Below, one piece after another: positions 1 through 8,381 of a stretch of DNA of 39,419 nucleotides (the stretch's first letter is position 1; the number at the start of each line of letters is the position of its first letter). The stretch spans positions 1 through 39,419 of the forward strand of contig JARVGK010000007.1 in NCBI GenBank assembly GCA_029762535.1. The letters run 5' to 3'. The DNA comes from Thermoplasmatota archaeon (GTDB taxonomy: Archaea; Thermoplasmatota; Penumbrarchaeia; Penumbrarchaeales; Penumbrarchaeaceae). The notes below the pieces were generated by a model. The model was not told where the DNA came from, searched no databases, and worked only from the letters and a program-made list of their open reading frames with translations. The translations under genes and the position numbers were made by a program.

Positions 1-1659
1 AAGGGATCCCATCTCCGGGCGATCGATGTCGATCAGCAGGGTTCGATCCTCCGAATTGTGTATCACGTAAGGACCCGCAACATATTCCCTACCTTGCCAT
101 TCTATTTTAATATACATATTCTCAGTGGGAATATCAGGTATCTTGATTTCCGTCCACCATACGTCCTTTTTATCTTTATATAATTGAAATGATCCATTTT
201 TACCTGTAAACGAGAAACTGATATTGAATACTGGATCCGTTCCTAATATATCAGATGCATTTTTCATGGTCCAAGAAAGGCGATGGACCGAACCAGACCT
301 TAAATGTGGTGAATGAGGCAATTGAGTGAATATGAGATCCCTATGATGTACACCTTCATTCGGGACATAGAGAATATAGTGATCGGTGGTATTGAATGCT
401 TCGAATAACAGGTCCATATCCCCATCACGGTCCATATCCTCAAGGGTCATAAAACGACATCTACCGCCATAATGTGTGAATTGATTCACATTTCTCCATG
501 AAAAATCACCGTTACCGTATGAAATGTTAACTATATTGATGAACAAATCCTCTTCATTGTAAATATCGTATTTTAGAGTGACTATATCGATAAAGCCATC
601 GTTGTCTATATCCACGAATTTGAAATAGGTTATATCGGTATGTTTGAAAGGGAATGATCTCTTTCTCCATCCATTACCGTTTAAATTTTCATAGATATAT
701 GCGCCTTTGTCCGTCAACAGTCCGTAATCCAGGTCGCCATCATTGTCGATATCGCCAAGGGAAACAACTCTGCCATTCTCGCCATTAGGAAAACCTTGAG
801 AATAATCCAACCATGAACCTTTGCCGTCCGACACCCAATTATACAATTGGCTACTGCCCGGATAATTTAGAGAGCCTCCGTTCCCCATGGGGCAGCATAG
901 ATCTGGCCAACCGTCATTGTTAATGTCATGTACTGCAAATCCGCCTGGAACGTAAACCCTCTGACCCACAGACCTTGGAATATCTTTATCCCAACCATAA
1001 GAAAAATCACCATTTCCGGGATTGACTGATATGTAAACGTGATCTCGATAGCTGGAGGTCAGAATATCATAATCTCCGTCACAATCAATATCGACAATAC
1101 GAGGTGCTGAATCGTATCTATAATGTTCATGATTGAAGGAAGCCCTGAAAAACTGATCCAAATAGGTCCCATTATTATCAATAAACATATAAAAAACTTG
1201 GCTTTCATTATTACTATCATATTCAAGATAAACCAAATCCATCTCATCGTTTTCATTAATATTAATTAATCCTCTTAAAAGCATGCTGATATTTGAATCT
1301 ATCTTGGATTCAACCCATTCCTTTGAAGAATTTTGTTGAATGAAGTAGAGAGCCGGGTCCTTCTGATTGACATTCCCGTCAATACGCGTTTTGTATAATA
1401 TGTCCGGATAGCCGTTTTTATCGATATCATGAACGATCAGGGAATAGTGTGTATATCTGGACCTTGCAGGAACTTTCTCAGGATTCTTAAAAATCACTCC
1501 ATTCTTGCTGTTAATTTCGTCCTCATTAATTTCCTCTTCAGGTTCATAATCCATTGTTGCTCCATCGAGTGATGAATCGTCATACAAATAGGATAAATTC
1601 ATGATAAGCAAAGGAGAAAAAAATACTAATATCAACTTCATCTTTCCATACATATGCAT
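1..1659 (-). CDS. Secreted FG-GAP/VCBS-repeat protein (C-terminus beyond the window)
   Basis: An open frame of 553 codons runs without a stop to the left edge, so the C-terminus is missing. The N-terminus has a hydrophobic signal-like segment (KLILVFFSPLLIMN). The body carries seven calcium-loop-like motifs of the form D-[I/M]-[D/N]-x-[D/N]-G-x-x-D, for example DIDNDGDLDYG, DIDNDGFIDIV, DMDRDGDMDLL, DIDCDGDYDIL and DINNDGWPDLC, one of them degenerate (NINENDEMDLV). This spacing is typical of FG-GAP/VCBS repeats, which form integrin-like beta-propellers that bind Ca2+. The protein is probably exported and may bind a ligand or surface; no catalytic residues were recognised. It lies 57 bases after the neighbouring exported gene on the same strand, so they are probably co-transcribed. 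The start is uncertain: ATGs at 1659, 1653 and 1641 share the frame and none has a convincing ribosome site. Codons are AT-rich, unlike most of the window. Confidence 0.8.
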   Translation of the reverse strand, partial: MHMYGKMKLILVFFSPLLIMNLSYLYDDSSLDGATMDYEPEEEINEDEINSKNGVIFKNPEKVPARSRYTHYSLIVHDIDKNGYPDILYKTRIDGNVNQKDPALYFIQQNSSKEWVESKIDSNISMLLRGLININENDEMDLVYLEYDSNNESQVFYMFIDNNGTYLDQFFRASFNHEHYRYDSAPRIVDIDCDGDYDILTSSYRDHVYISVNPGNGDFSYGWDKDIPRSVGQRVYVPGGFAVHDINNDGWPDLCCPMGNGGSLNYPGSSQLYNWVSDGKGSWLDYSQGFPNGENGRVVSLGDIDNDGDLDYGLLTDKGAYIYENLNGNGWRKRSFPFKHTDITYFKFVDIDNDGFIDIVTLKYDIYNEEDLFINIVNISYGNGDFSWRNVNQFTHYGGRCRFMTLEDMDRDGDMDLLFEAFNTTDHYILYVPNEGVHHRDLIFTQLPHSPHLRSGSVHRLSWTMKNASDILGTDPVFNISFSFTGKNGSFQLYKDKKDVWWTEIKIPDIPTENMYIKIEWQGREYVAGPYVIHNSEDRTLLIDIDRPEMGSL

Positions 1660-1716
1660 ACCACATACTTCATTGATTAAACTGTACATATACTTATCTG
1701 ATCAGTCTGTTATCAT

Positions 1717-3162
1717 TTAAGGTTCACTATCCTCAATATCACGATCATACCATACTGCTGTCGATGCCTCCTGCCAAACGAAATGTACATAACAAAACAT
1801 GTTCTGAGAGCTCATCTTAACGGCCACATCAACGAAATCCTCCAAAGCCTCCCCTGAACTCAAGGTTTGGGTTGTCTGGAAAGGCAACCATCCTTGTCCA
1901 TCATTACCGAGTCGTATTCTAAAATAAATATCCGAACCATCTGTCCATATGACGACCAATTTTAAGTTAAAATATGTACCCCACGAATACTTGTTGGAAT
2001 CTATAGCAACGGATCTCATGCTCAAATCACCGTTAGATGCTATGGATAAAGGTGTCGAATATGATCCTCCGGAATTCGTGCTTTGTGAATACATTACATT
2101 GCTCGATCGAACCCAGACGCAATCGACGGTAAAACCGGTACCGGTCGTTTGACCTATAACGGATATGTCCGGATAACCGATATTATCTGAGCTGCCCCAA
2201 TCCAAATCTATAGGCCCTACTTGTCTAACATATGGCCCCCTAACGCCAGACAGATCTCCGCCTTCGACTCTTACCCGATAAGGCTGAATCGGAGGTTCTT
2301 CGGGGTCTTGAACAAGAGGTAGCTTTGCTTCATAAATAATATATACAACCTCAAAAATTCCATCATAATCACTCCAGAAAATACAATCGGTTGCCGGATG
2401 CTTGTATTCCTCATTTGAAGAAGTCGGAACCGCAATATCCTGAGGATTGTTAACAAACCCTTCGGTGATAGTGTTTCCTACTTTATAACGTGAAAAAATA
2501 TTCAGTTTTACCCCATAAGTACCGTGGATGAAATAATATCTTTGCCATACCACATTCCAGTAGGTTACCCATTGTTCACCACCAGATCCACTTGTTGTAG
2601 ACACTTTTGGGTAGATATTATCTTGTTGATCACCTGGTTCCGATACAGTATAGGTTGACCCCCATACTCCTGACTGATGTAAATAGAATCTCTCTCTGGC
2701 AAGAATTTTCCATGGCCCACCAACTGCTGGCCTTTCCTGCCAGACAACAACCAATTTCAGAATTAAGTCTGTACTATCATGATAAATATGAACATCCGGA
2801 TAATCCTGATCATTGTTACTATCCAATTTCACCCATTCAAATATAGACCATGTTTCTCCGTGATCATTTGATATTGCCAATCTGATATTCCAAATGAACC
2901 TTCCTTGAAAAAATTGGTTTGTTTGCATAGAATAAACTGAAACAACATATTGTTTCCATGCGTCGTTCTGAGGATGTTTTGCGTTTTTTGGATTGGCCGC
3001 TTGTCCAAAAGGATCTTCACCAACTCCTCCACCGTTGGGAATAGCCCCTGCGATACAAGTTCTATGTGAGGCCCCATATGCGTTTACCCAATCCGTATGG
3101 ATAAGTAACATAGCTACAATCAAAACGGCTCCGAGCAAGTATATCTTGTTTCTGCCAATCAC
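1717..3162 (-). CDS. Exported BNR/Asp-box beta-propeller-like protein
   Basis: This 481-residue protein starts at a GTG preceded by GAGGTGA with a four-base spacer, which supports the start. Residues about 6-28 form a signal peptide ending near VNA-YG. The body has repeated units in which a [H/Y]PD[V/I] strand is followed by a VVW or VIW strand and a loop. Two loops resemble Asp-boxes: SNDHGETW near residue 100 and STNSGGSY near residue 370, with a weaker one at GNDGQGW. This suggests a sialidase-like six- or seven-bladed propeller. The sialidase arginine triad was not identified, so an enzyme call is not supported; carbohydrate or protein binding is equally possible. It precedes the FG-GAP protein on the same strand and shares its AT-rich codon use. 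The pair may be a transferred surface module. Confidence 0.75.
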   Translation of the reverse strand: MIGRNKIYLLGAVLIVAMLLIHTDWVNAYGASHRTCIAGAIPNGGGVGEDPFGQAANPKNAKHPQNDAWKQYVVSVYSMQTNQFFQGRFIWNIRLAISNDHGETWSIFEWVKLDSNNDQDYPDVHIYHDSTDLILKLVVVWQERPAVGGPWKILARERFYLHQSGVWGSTYTVSEPGDQQDNIYPKVSTTSGSGGEQWVTYWNVVWQRYYFIHGTYGVKLNIFSRYKVGNTITEGFVNNPQDIAVPTSSNEEYKHPATDCIFWSDYDGIFEVVYIIYEAKLPLVQDPEEPPIQPYRVRVEGGDLSGVRGPYVRQVGPIDLDWGSSDNIGYPDISVIGQTTGTGFTVDCVWVRSSNVMYSQSTNSGGSYSTPLSIASNGDLSMRSVAIDSNKYSWGTYFNLKLVVIWTDGSDIYFRIRLGNDGQGWLPFQTTQTLSSGEALEDFVDVAVKMSSQNMFCYVHFVWQEASTAVWYDRDIEDSEP

Positions 3163-3453
3163 ACTTTCACCTCAATCTTTCTTGTTCGACCGGATCTTAG
3201 TTGCCGGGATCGAACACATCCCCCGGGATGCACGCATTTCTTGGTTATCGGCTCCAGTCACGGGCCCATAACTTCCAATATATATATATATCGGTAATAG
3301 TTTGACAATAATGGACTTTTTTTAACCTTCACACGCCGGGGGATCCCCTCCGGGGGGATCTGACCCTTGGGGGACACTGAAGAAGGCGGGGGAGGAGGGG
3401 ATCCCCCTTTTATGGGGACAAGATTATCAAAGGGGGATCGGTTTCTACTAACC
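3163..3453. other. Intergenic region between divergent genes: TA-rich promoter core and G/C palindromes
   Basis: A run of alternating A/T at 3278-3291 can serve as a TATA element on either strand. It would leave the minus-strand GTG at 3162 a leader of roughly 90 bases, and pirin on the plus strand a leader of over 100 bases. Between them and pirin lie GC-rich self-complementary stretches: the palindrome GGGGATCCCC occurs at 3339-3348 and again at 3397-3406, with C-rich and G-rich flanks. No RNA gene or open frame with coding character was seen. The change from AT-rich to GC-rich composition happens here. Confidence 0.5.
3278..3291. promoter_or_regulatory. Symmetric TATA element, candidate shared promoter
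   Basis: Fourteen bases of alternating A and T lie between divergently transcribed genes at 3162 and 3454. The sequence is symmetric, so direction cannot be assigned from it. It is the only clear TATA-like element in the gap. Confidence 0.45.
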
Positions 3454-4317
3454 ATGCCCTCGATCCGAAAGATCCAAAAGGTGATGAAGAGCAGGCCCAC
3501 TCTCGAAGGTGCAGGGGTTCACCTTCGAAGGGCCTTCGGGTTCCACGATGAAAATGCGTTCGATCCGTTCCTTCTTCTGGACGATTTCCGCTCTGACGAT
3601 CCCCGGAAATACCTTCCGGGGTTTCCCTGGCACCCCCACCGCGGGATCGAGACGATAACCTACATGCTATACGGATCCGCAGAGCACGGGGACAGCCTCG
3701 GCAACAAAGGGGTCATCGGTCCCGGCGACGTCCAGTGGATGACCGCGGGATCGGGCATCATCCATCAGGAGATGCCCAAGGGAGATCCCGAAGGAAGGAT
3801 GGGGGGATTCCAGCTCTGGGCGAACCTGCCAGCAAGGATGAAGATGATGGATCCCCGATACAGGGATATCGGTTCCGATTCGATCCCGGAGGTCGAACTC
3901 TACGGAACGAAGATCAAGGTGGTCGCAGGCAGGGTCGGGGATGTCAGGGGTCCGGTCACGGATATAGTGATAGACCCGGAATACCTGGACGTTCGGATGC
4001 CCCCCAATTCCACCTTCGATCACCCTAATCCGCCCGGACATACCGTCCTGGCATACTTATACAAGGGCAAAGCCCTTTTCGAAGAGGACATAACGGTCCC
4101 GTCGGAGAACGTGATCCTCTTCGGCGACGGAGCTTCCGTCCGTTTCAGGACAGGGGATCTCCCTGCCAGTTTCCTTCTGATATCGGGCAAACCCCTCAAA
4201 GAGCCAGTTGCCTGGGGAGGGCCCATCGTCATGAACACACAAGCCGAGCTGGAACAGGCCTTCACAGAACTGCGGTCGGGGAAGTTCATAAGATCGGGCA
4301 ATGACCCGAACCTCTAA
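3454..4317 (+). CDS. Pirin family protein (bicupin)
   Basis: The 287-residue product aligns from end to end, by memory, with the pirin family (human pirin about 290 residues). The four metal ligands of the N-terminal cupin are present: H60 and H62 in WHPHRGIET, and H104 and E106 in GIIHQEMP. Other family signatures include FDPFLLLDDF, PGDVQWMTAGSG, GFQLWANLP and GPIVMNT near the end. Pirins bind Fe and act as quercetinase-like dioxygenases or as protein-binding regulators; the role in archaea is not established. The frame is open further upstream (TTG at 3367, ATG at 3412), but the ATG at 3454 matches the family N-terminus and gives the usual length. No clear ribosome site is seen. It is a single gene facing away from the AT-rich pair. 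Its stop overlaps the stop of the convergent gene by four bases. Confidence 0.93.
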   Translation: MPSIRKIQKVMKSRPTLEGAGVHLRRAFGFHDENAFDPFLLLDDFRSDDPRKYLPGFPWHPHRGIETITYMLYGSAEHGDSLGNKGVIGPGDVQWMTAGSGIIHQEMPKGDPEGRMGGFQLWANLPARMKMMDPRYRDIGSDSIPEVELYGTKIKVVAGRVGDVRGPVTDIVIDPEYLDVRMPPNSTFDHPNPPGHTVLAYLYKGKALFEEDITVPSENVILFGDGASVRFRTGDLPASFLLISGKPLKEPVAWGGPIVMNTQAELEQAFTELRSGKFIRSGNDPNL

Positions 4318-7300
4318 GGGATCACGCCCTGGAGGCTGAACCCGCTCCAACCGACGTTTCCCGCAAGGTCCACTGCATACACCGTCAGAACGAAGGTCGT
4401 CGGAACGGCGAACATGGGCATCTGTATGTTGCCTGTCCACTCATACTGGTCTATGGCCGCGAGGTCCACCCGACCCACCTCCTCTCCCTCGAAGTACTCG
4501 AGGACCGCGTACACCGAGGATATCTCACCTGCTATCTCGCTGAGCATCACCGTGATGTGCACGTCATGGCCCGAGATCACCTCCATGTTCGGATATGGGG
4601 TTATGACCATTATATGGGGGATGATCGTATCGATCGCCACCATGCTCCAAACCGTTCGGCTGTTACCCAGGTCGTCGCGCACGATAGCGCGAACGTTCGC
4701 CCAGCCCTCCGCCAATCCCTGCTCCGCAGGATCGATCTCCAGGACGAACTCGTAGGCGGTCCCGTTGGGTATCCGGTCACTAACCGCATACTGGAACTTG
4801 GTGGCGTTCCCATCGGTGATCTCGAACTCCACCCTGACCGCGTTGGGGTCCGAAGTGGATGCCACTATCCTGAACGGTCCGTTGTAGTAGGCCGGATCCC
4901 TATCCGGATCGATCCTGAGAGAAAGGTCCGGGGCGGTCCTGTCCACCTCGATCCACAGCTCATGAACATCCCCGGTCCGTCCGTAGGCGTCCCTTATGTT
5001 AACGTAGAAGACAATATCGCCCTGGGGCATCTCGGATATGTTCAAGGGAACCTCGAACCTGCCAGGGTCCAGGGTCGGGACGACAGCACCGGTGTAAGGA
5101 TGGGGCGCTCCCGGATCTATGCGGAATTGGATGTCGAAGAAGGAATCCACTATCCATTCGCCTTCCGATCCGCTAAGGTTCGCCCTCAGGGACATATTGG
5201 TATCGAACCTGTGCCTTGACCCGTTCAACGGGGCGATGATCTCCAGATCAGGTAGTGCCGGGTCCCATAGAATATCGTCCCTGAACCAGGGCCAATCGCC
5301 GAATAGCGGGTAGTTGACCCTCCACTCTAAATAGGTGTGTTCCTCCGTGGCGAGATCCCCTATCGGGAAAGCCTCGCCGAAGGACCAGTTGTAGTGGACC
5401 GACCCGTAGGGCCCTCCAAGCCTGAATCCGGCATGGCCGTAACCGGTGTTCAGCCCTTCGGGAACATCGTAGCCGGGAATGGTGACGTTCATACCCGGTA
5501 TGACCACTAAGAAGGAACCCGTATCGTTCTCGAACCTGAGCGGGGCCGGGTACCACATTATCTCAGGCCTATCAAAGCCCCTCCAGATGGTGAAATTGCT
5601 GTAAGGGGTCCAGGGCCCGAAGACGTCGTCCTTCTCCCATCTGAGCCTCCACCACCATGTACCGTTCCCGATATCCTCCGGGAACGGCCACTCCGTTACG
5701 TTCCATCCAAGCTCCTGATCCCAGAACGGATGGTCGAATGTGGAGGTATTGTCTATCTGCAACCTCAGCCTCATCTCCCTGGTGAAGTTCTCGAGGACCC
5801 ACCAGAAATAATCTGGATCCGGATCCCACATTATATGATCGTCGTTAATAGGCCTCGTCGGAGTGATGACCGGATTTGGCCTGATCGTCATGTTGAAGAA
5901 CTCATAAGGATAGTTCACGGTCCCGTCGAGCAGGGTCTTGATCACTATGACCTCCTTCATGCCGGGCGGTATCACAAAGGTGCCGTTCTGCCCCTTGCCG
6001 AGAGTATGGTTCTCATAGGATCGGCTCCCGTCCGGTTTCACCCCGATGATGGTGATCCCCCATCTGGAATTGGGCATCCTGGGATCGAACTCAATGATGC
6101 CGCCCGAACCGTTCATGACGAATCTGTTCACCCTCGACCCATAGCGTTCCACCCACTCGCTCGCGCTCGATGGCGCGCCGGTGAATCCGACCTCTCTATC
6201 GGGTTTGACCGGCCCGAAATCCGTCCCTGTCCGATACTGGGGGAATCGATTCTCCACCCTGTAAAGCATGAACTCTCGTATGAGGTCCTCCAGTTTCTGA
6301 CCCGTCGCCTCTTCAATGGCCCCTACCCCTATCACGTTGGTCCCGGAACCGCCATAGCTGGTATTGTCGTAGATCTTCTTGATCACGTCCTTGCCGAACT
6401 TGTCGAAGAGGAACTTCCAGAACAGGAAGGCTATCTCGTAGTATTCCCATATGTTCGCATAGTAGGTCCTGTTGTTCGCACCGTGCCAGTCGGTGAATAT
6501 GTTGATATGGCTTTTGGAGGTGTAATTGATTATGTTCAGGTTCCCTGAACTCTGCAGCTCCTTTTCGACCTCTACCCAGGTCATATTGTAGTTCTTCATG
6601 GTGGAATACCTTCCCACGAACTCGGCCATTCCCTCCTCGAGGAACCTGTGGGCGAGCGGACCGATGTGCCATGCCCCGTTCTGACGCTGCTTCCACTGGA
6701 AGCTGTGGGTGACCTCGTGCTCCACCAGCTTCTTGTTCGTTACCTTGTTCGTGCCAAGGTCCACCTGTATGGACCCGTCGGGTTGGCACACCCCTGAATA
6801 TGAACCGTTCCCGCTGGCCGTGACCCGTATTATAGGCCTCCCGGAGGGATCCGTCCCCGAGGATGCTGGATCCCCGAAACCCATCTCCTTGAGGAGCTTG
6901 TAGGTGAAGTCGATGTATTCGGTGAGGTTGTCCATCATGTTCTGGCCCACGGGATGGGCGGCAGGGACCTGGAAGGAGACGTTCACGTCCCTAGGGGGGG
7001 TCAATGCTTCGAAGATATCATACTCTTCATCATACCCGGCCGTGAAAGGCTCCGTCCTCCCGTTGACTATGTGGATCACCCAGTCGCCGGGGAGAGGTAC
7101 CTCGACGATGTTGTTCTCCCCCGGGGAGGGAGGACCCGCCGTCCAGTAGGATACGGGTCCGACATTGGGACCTTGTAGCGACAGAGAGCTGCCGATGGGG
7201 GCAAGGGTAAGATAATCTCCTTTCGTCCATCCGAGCCTCGGTGTGTCCCCGTTCCCCTCCCCCCATGCTATGAGATCGACGATGTTATCATCAGCGTCGA

Positions 7301-7973
7301 AAAGCGCAAGCTCGTCGCCTCCCGCATCGAGGAATGCTCCGGCCAAACCGAGATAGACCGTGGCCAGCCCATCGGAACAATCATGATCGCCTGTTCCGCT
7401 CCCGGCGTGGACGACTATATGATCGAAGCCGTCGATCCCTGTGATCTCGGGCAGCTCGATGAGGTCCTCATCGAACGTCGTCACCGTCCATCCGTCGAGG
7501 CTGCCCTGGGCCGGTCCTTCCACGTATATCTCGAACCAGTCCTCATGGGGCATGACTTCGGATATCCTCGCTCTGATCGAATTCTGGGATACCGTATCCT
7601 TCCCGATGTTGTCGAAGGGATCGGTATCGTCCTCGACATCATCATCGCCCCCCCTCGTGACGGTGTAAACGATCGCTGCGCCTATTGCCGCCAGTATCAG
7701 AATGCCTATGATACCGATGACGAGTATTCCCTTGTAGCTCTTCTTTTTTGGCCCCCTGTCGACCCCCTCGTCCTCCCATGACTCCTCTTCCTCATCTTCC
7801 GGTTCATCTTCGTCATCGTAGAGGTCATCTTCGTCCGGCTCCTCCTCTTCGTCATAGAGCTCATCATCATCCAGGACATCGTCCATGTCGGGATCTTCCT
7901 CCTCGGGGAGCATGTCCTCTTCCTCGTCATACAATTCATCATCGATACGGACCTTCCGCTTCTCCTTCACCAT
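4314..7973 (-). CDS. Membrane-anchored gluzincin-like metallopeptidase with lamin-tail domain and acidic cytosolic head
   Basis: A 1219-residue protein of unusual layout. Residues 1-70 are dominated by Asp and Glu with repeated LYDEEE-type blocks, followed by KKK and one membrane helix at about 82-104, giving a type II (N-inside) topology. Residues about 130-245 look like a lamin-tail domain (ISEVMPHEDWFEIYV, then LDGWTV). A zinc-peptidase motif follows: H419-E420-V421-T422-H423 with a downstream FLEEGMAEF segment in which E447 is the likely third ligand. The remaining 600 residues are Trp-rich and Ig/Fn3-like beta modules, ending in DLAGNVGWSGFSL. It is probably an extracellular protease or a binding protein using that fold; the substrate is unknown. 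The ATG at 7973 has AGGAGG six bases upstream and a TATA element near 8019-8030. It is separated by about 100 bases from the next minus-strand gene, so it probably has its own promoter. Confidence 0.75.
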   Translation of the reverse strand: MVKEKRKVRIDDELYDEEEDMLPEEEDPDMDDVLDDDELYDEEEEPDEDDLYDDEDEPEDEEEESWEDEGVDRGPKKKSYKGILVIGIIGILILAAIGAAIVYTVTRGGDDDVEDDTDPFDNIGKDTVSQNSIRARISEVMPHEDWFEIYVEGPAQGSLDGWTVTTFDEDLIELPEITGIDGFDHIVVHAGSGTGDHDCSDGLATVYLGLAGAFLDAGGDELALFDADDNIVDLIAWGEGNGDTPRLGWTKGDYLTLAPIGSSLSLQGPNVGPVSYWTAGPPSPGENNIVEVPLPGDWVIHIVNGRTEPFTAGYDEEYDIFEALTPPRDVNVSFQVPAAHPVGQNMMDNLTEYIDFTYKLLKEMGFGDPASSGTDPSGRPIIRVTASGNGSYSGVCQPDGSIQVDLGTNKVTNKKLVEHEVTHSFQWKQRQNGAWHIGPLAHRFLEEGMAEFVGRYSTMKNYNMTWVEVEKELQSSGNLNIINYTSKSHINIFTDWHGANNRTYYANIWEYYEIAFLFWKFLFDKFGKDVIKKIYDNTSYGGSGTNVIGVGAIEEATGQKLEDLIREFMLYRVENRFPQYRTGTDFGPVKPDREVGFTGAPSSASEWVERYGSRVNRFVMNGSGGIIEFDPRMPNSRWGITIIGVKPDGSRSYENHTLGKGQNGTFVIPPGMKEVIVIKTLLDGTVNYPYEFFNMTIRPNPVITPTRPINDDHIMWDPDPDYFWWVLENFTREMRLRLQIDNTSTFDHPFWDQELGWNVTEWPFPEDIGNGTWWWRLRWEKDDVFGPWTPYSNFTIWRGFDRPEIMWYPAPLRFENDTGSFLVVIPGMNVTIPGYDVPEGLNTGYGHAGFRLGGPYGSVHYNWSFGEAFPIGDLATEEHTYLEWRVNYPLFGDWPWFRDDILWDPALPDLEIIAPLNGSRHRFDTNMSLRANLSGSEGEWIVDSFFDIQFRIDPGAPHPYTGAVVPTLDPGRFEVPLNISEMPQGDIVFYVNIRDAYGRTGDVHELWIEVDRTAPDLSLRIDPDRDPAYYNGPFRIVASTSDPNAVRVEFEITDGNATKFQYAVSDRIPNGTAYEFVLEIDPAEQGLAEGWANVRAIVRDDLGNSRTVWSMVAIDTIIPHIMVITPYPNMEVISGHDVHITVMLSEIAGEISSVYAVLEYFEGEEVGRVDLAAIDQYEWTGNIQMPMFAVPTTFVLTVYAVDLAGNVGWSGFSLQGVIP

Positions 7974-8018
7974 ATAAGGCCTCCTGAGCGAAAACCCGAA
8001 AGAGAAAGGAATTTCGTA

Positions 8019-8030
8019 GTATATAATATC
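8019..8030 (-). promoter_or_regulatory. TATA element upstream of the acidic-head metallopeptidase gene
   Basis: Read on the minus strand this is GATATTATATAC. It lies about 46 bases before the ATG at 7973, leaving a leader of roughly 20-25 bases that contains the AGGAGG ribosome site at 7980-7985. Confidence 0.6.
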
Positions 8031-8072
8031 TTTACAATGGTGGCCGAACGTTCAAAAGATAGCTCACGGCCA

Positions 8073-8381
8073 TCACGAGATCGACCTGCCCTTCGGGAAT
8101 ATGATCCCGAGGACGAACAGTATCCCCAGCGCGAAGAAGGCGATATATGTCATGGCCTTTCCTCCGGCAGGATAGTCCCAGTACCTCGTTATCCAGTATA
8201 TGAGACCGAGTATCATCAGGAATAGGATCCCCGATATCGCATAGCGGGTCGTGGTCTGGATATCATGCGGCCATGCCTTCCAACCTGAGGGGTACTTGAA
8301 GCCAAGGTAGAGCGAGAGTATTATAACTATAGCAGCGGCAACGAGAGTGGCTTGCAGTAGCCACAAGGTCAGTCCTCCCAT
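8073..8381 (-). CDS. Small three-helix membrane protein, last gene of the AAA/VWA operon
   Basis: A 102-residue hydrophobic protein with three predicted membrane helices at about 5-27, 45-65 and 75-95, joined by short loops (YPSGWKAWPHD, YWDYPAGGK) and ending in PKGRSIS. I recognise no family. The ATG at 8381 lies inside the end of the AAA+ gene (13-base overlap). An in-frame TTG at 8366 sits seven bases after GGGAGG and three bases after the AAA+ stop, so translation may really start there, giving 97 residues. The overlap and shared strand indicate co-translation with the AAA+ membrane protein, so it may be a subunit of that complex. This is inferred from gene order only. Confidence 0.7.
   Translation of the reverse strand: MGGLTLWLLQATLVAAAIVIILSLYLGFKYPSGWKAWPHDIQTTTRYAISGILFLMILGLIYWITRYWDYPAGGKAMTYIAFFALGILFVLGIIFPKGRSIS

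Noticed and set aside
1717..3162. A sialidase call for the Asp-box protein.
   Set aside because: Asp-boxes occur in many propellers. The three arginines and the Tyr/Glu pair of sialidases could not be placed.
3184..3215. A tRNA T-arm-like stretch (GTTCGATCCCGG on the minus strand) at the edge of the AT-rich block, suggesting an attachment site.
   Set aside because: The five bases before the loop do not pair with the five after it, no acceptor or anticodon arm is present, and its orientation does not fit an element inserted at a tRNA 3' end on the AT-rich side.
3390..3411. GGGGATCCCC followed by CTTTT as a terminator.
   Set aside because: The palindrome has no room for a loop, and there is no plus-strand gene upstream that would need to end here.
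4557..7781. Several plus-strand open frames (for example 4557-5219, 5730-6548, 7383-7781) opposite the acidic-head protein.
   Set aside because: They are shadows of a long gene with clear domains; none has a promoter, ribosome site or family motif.
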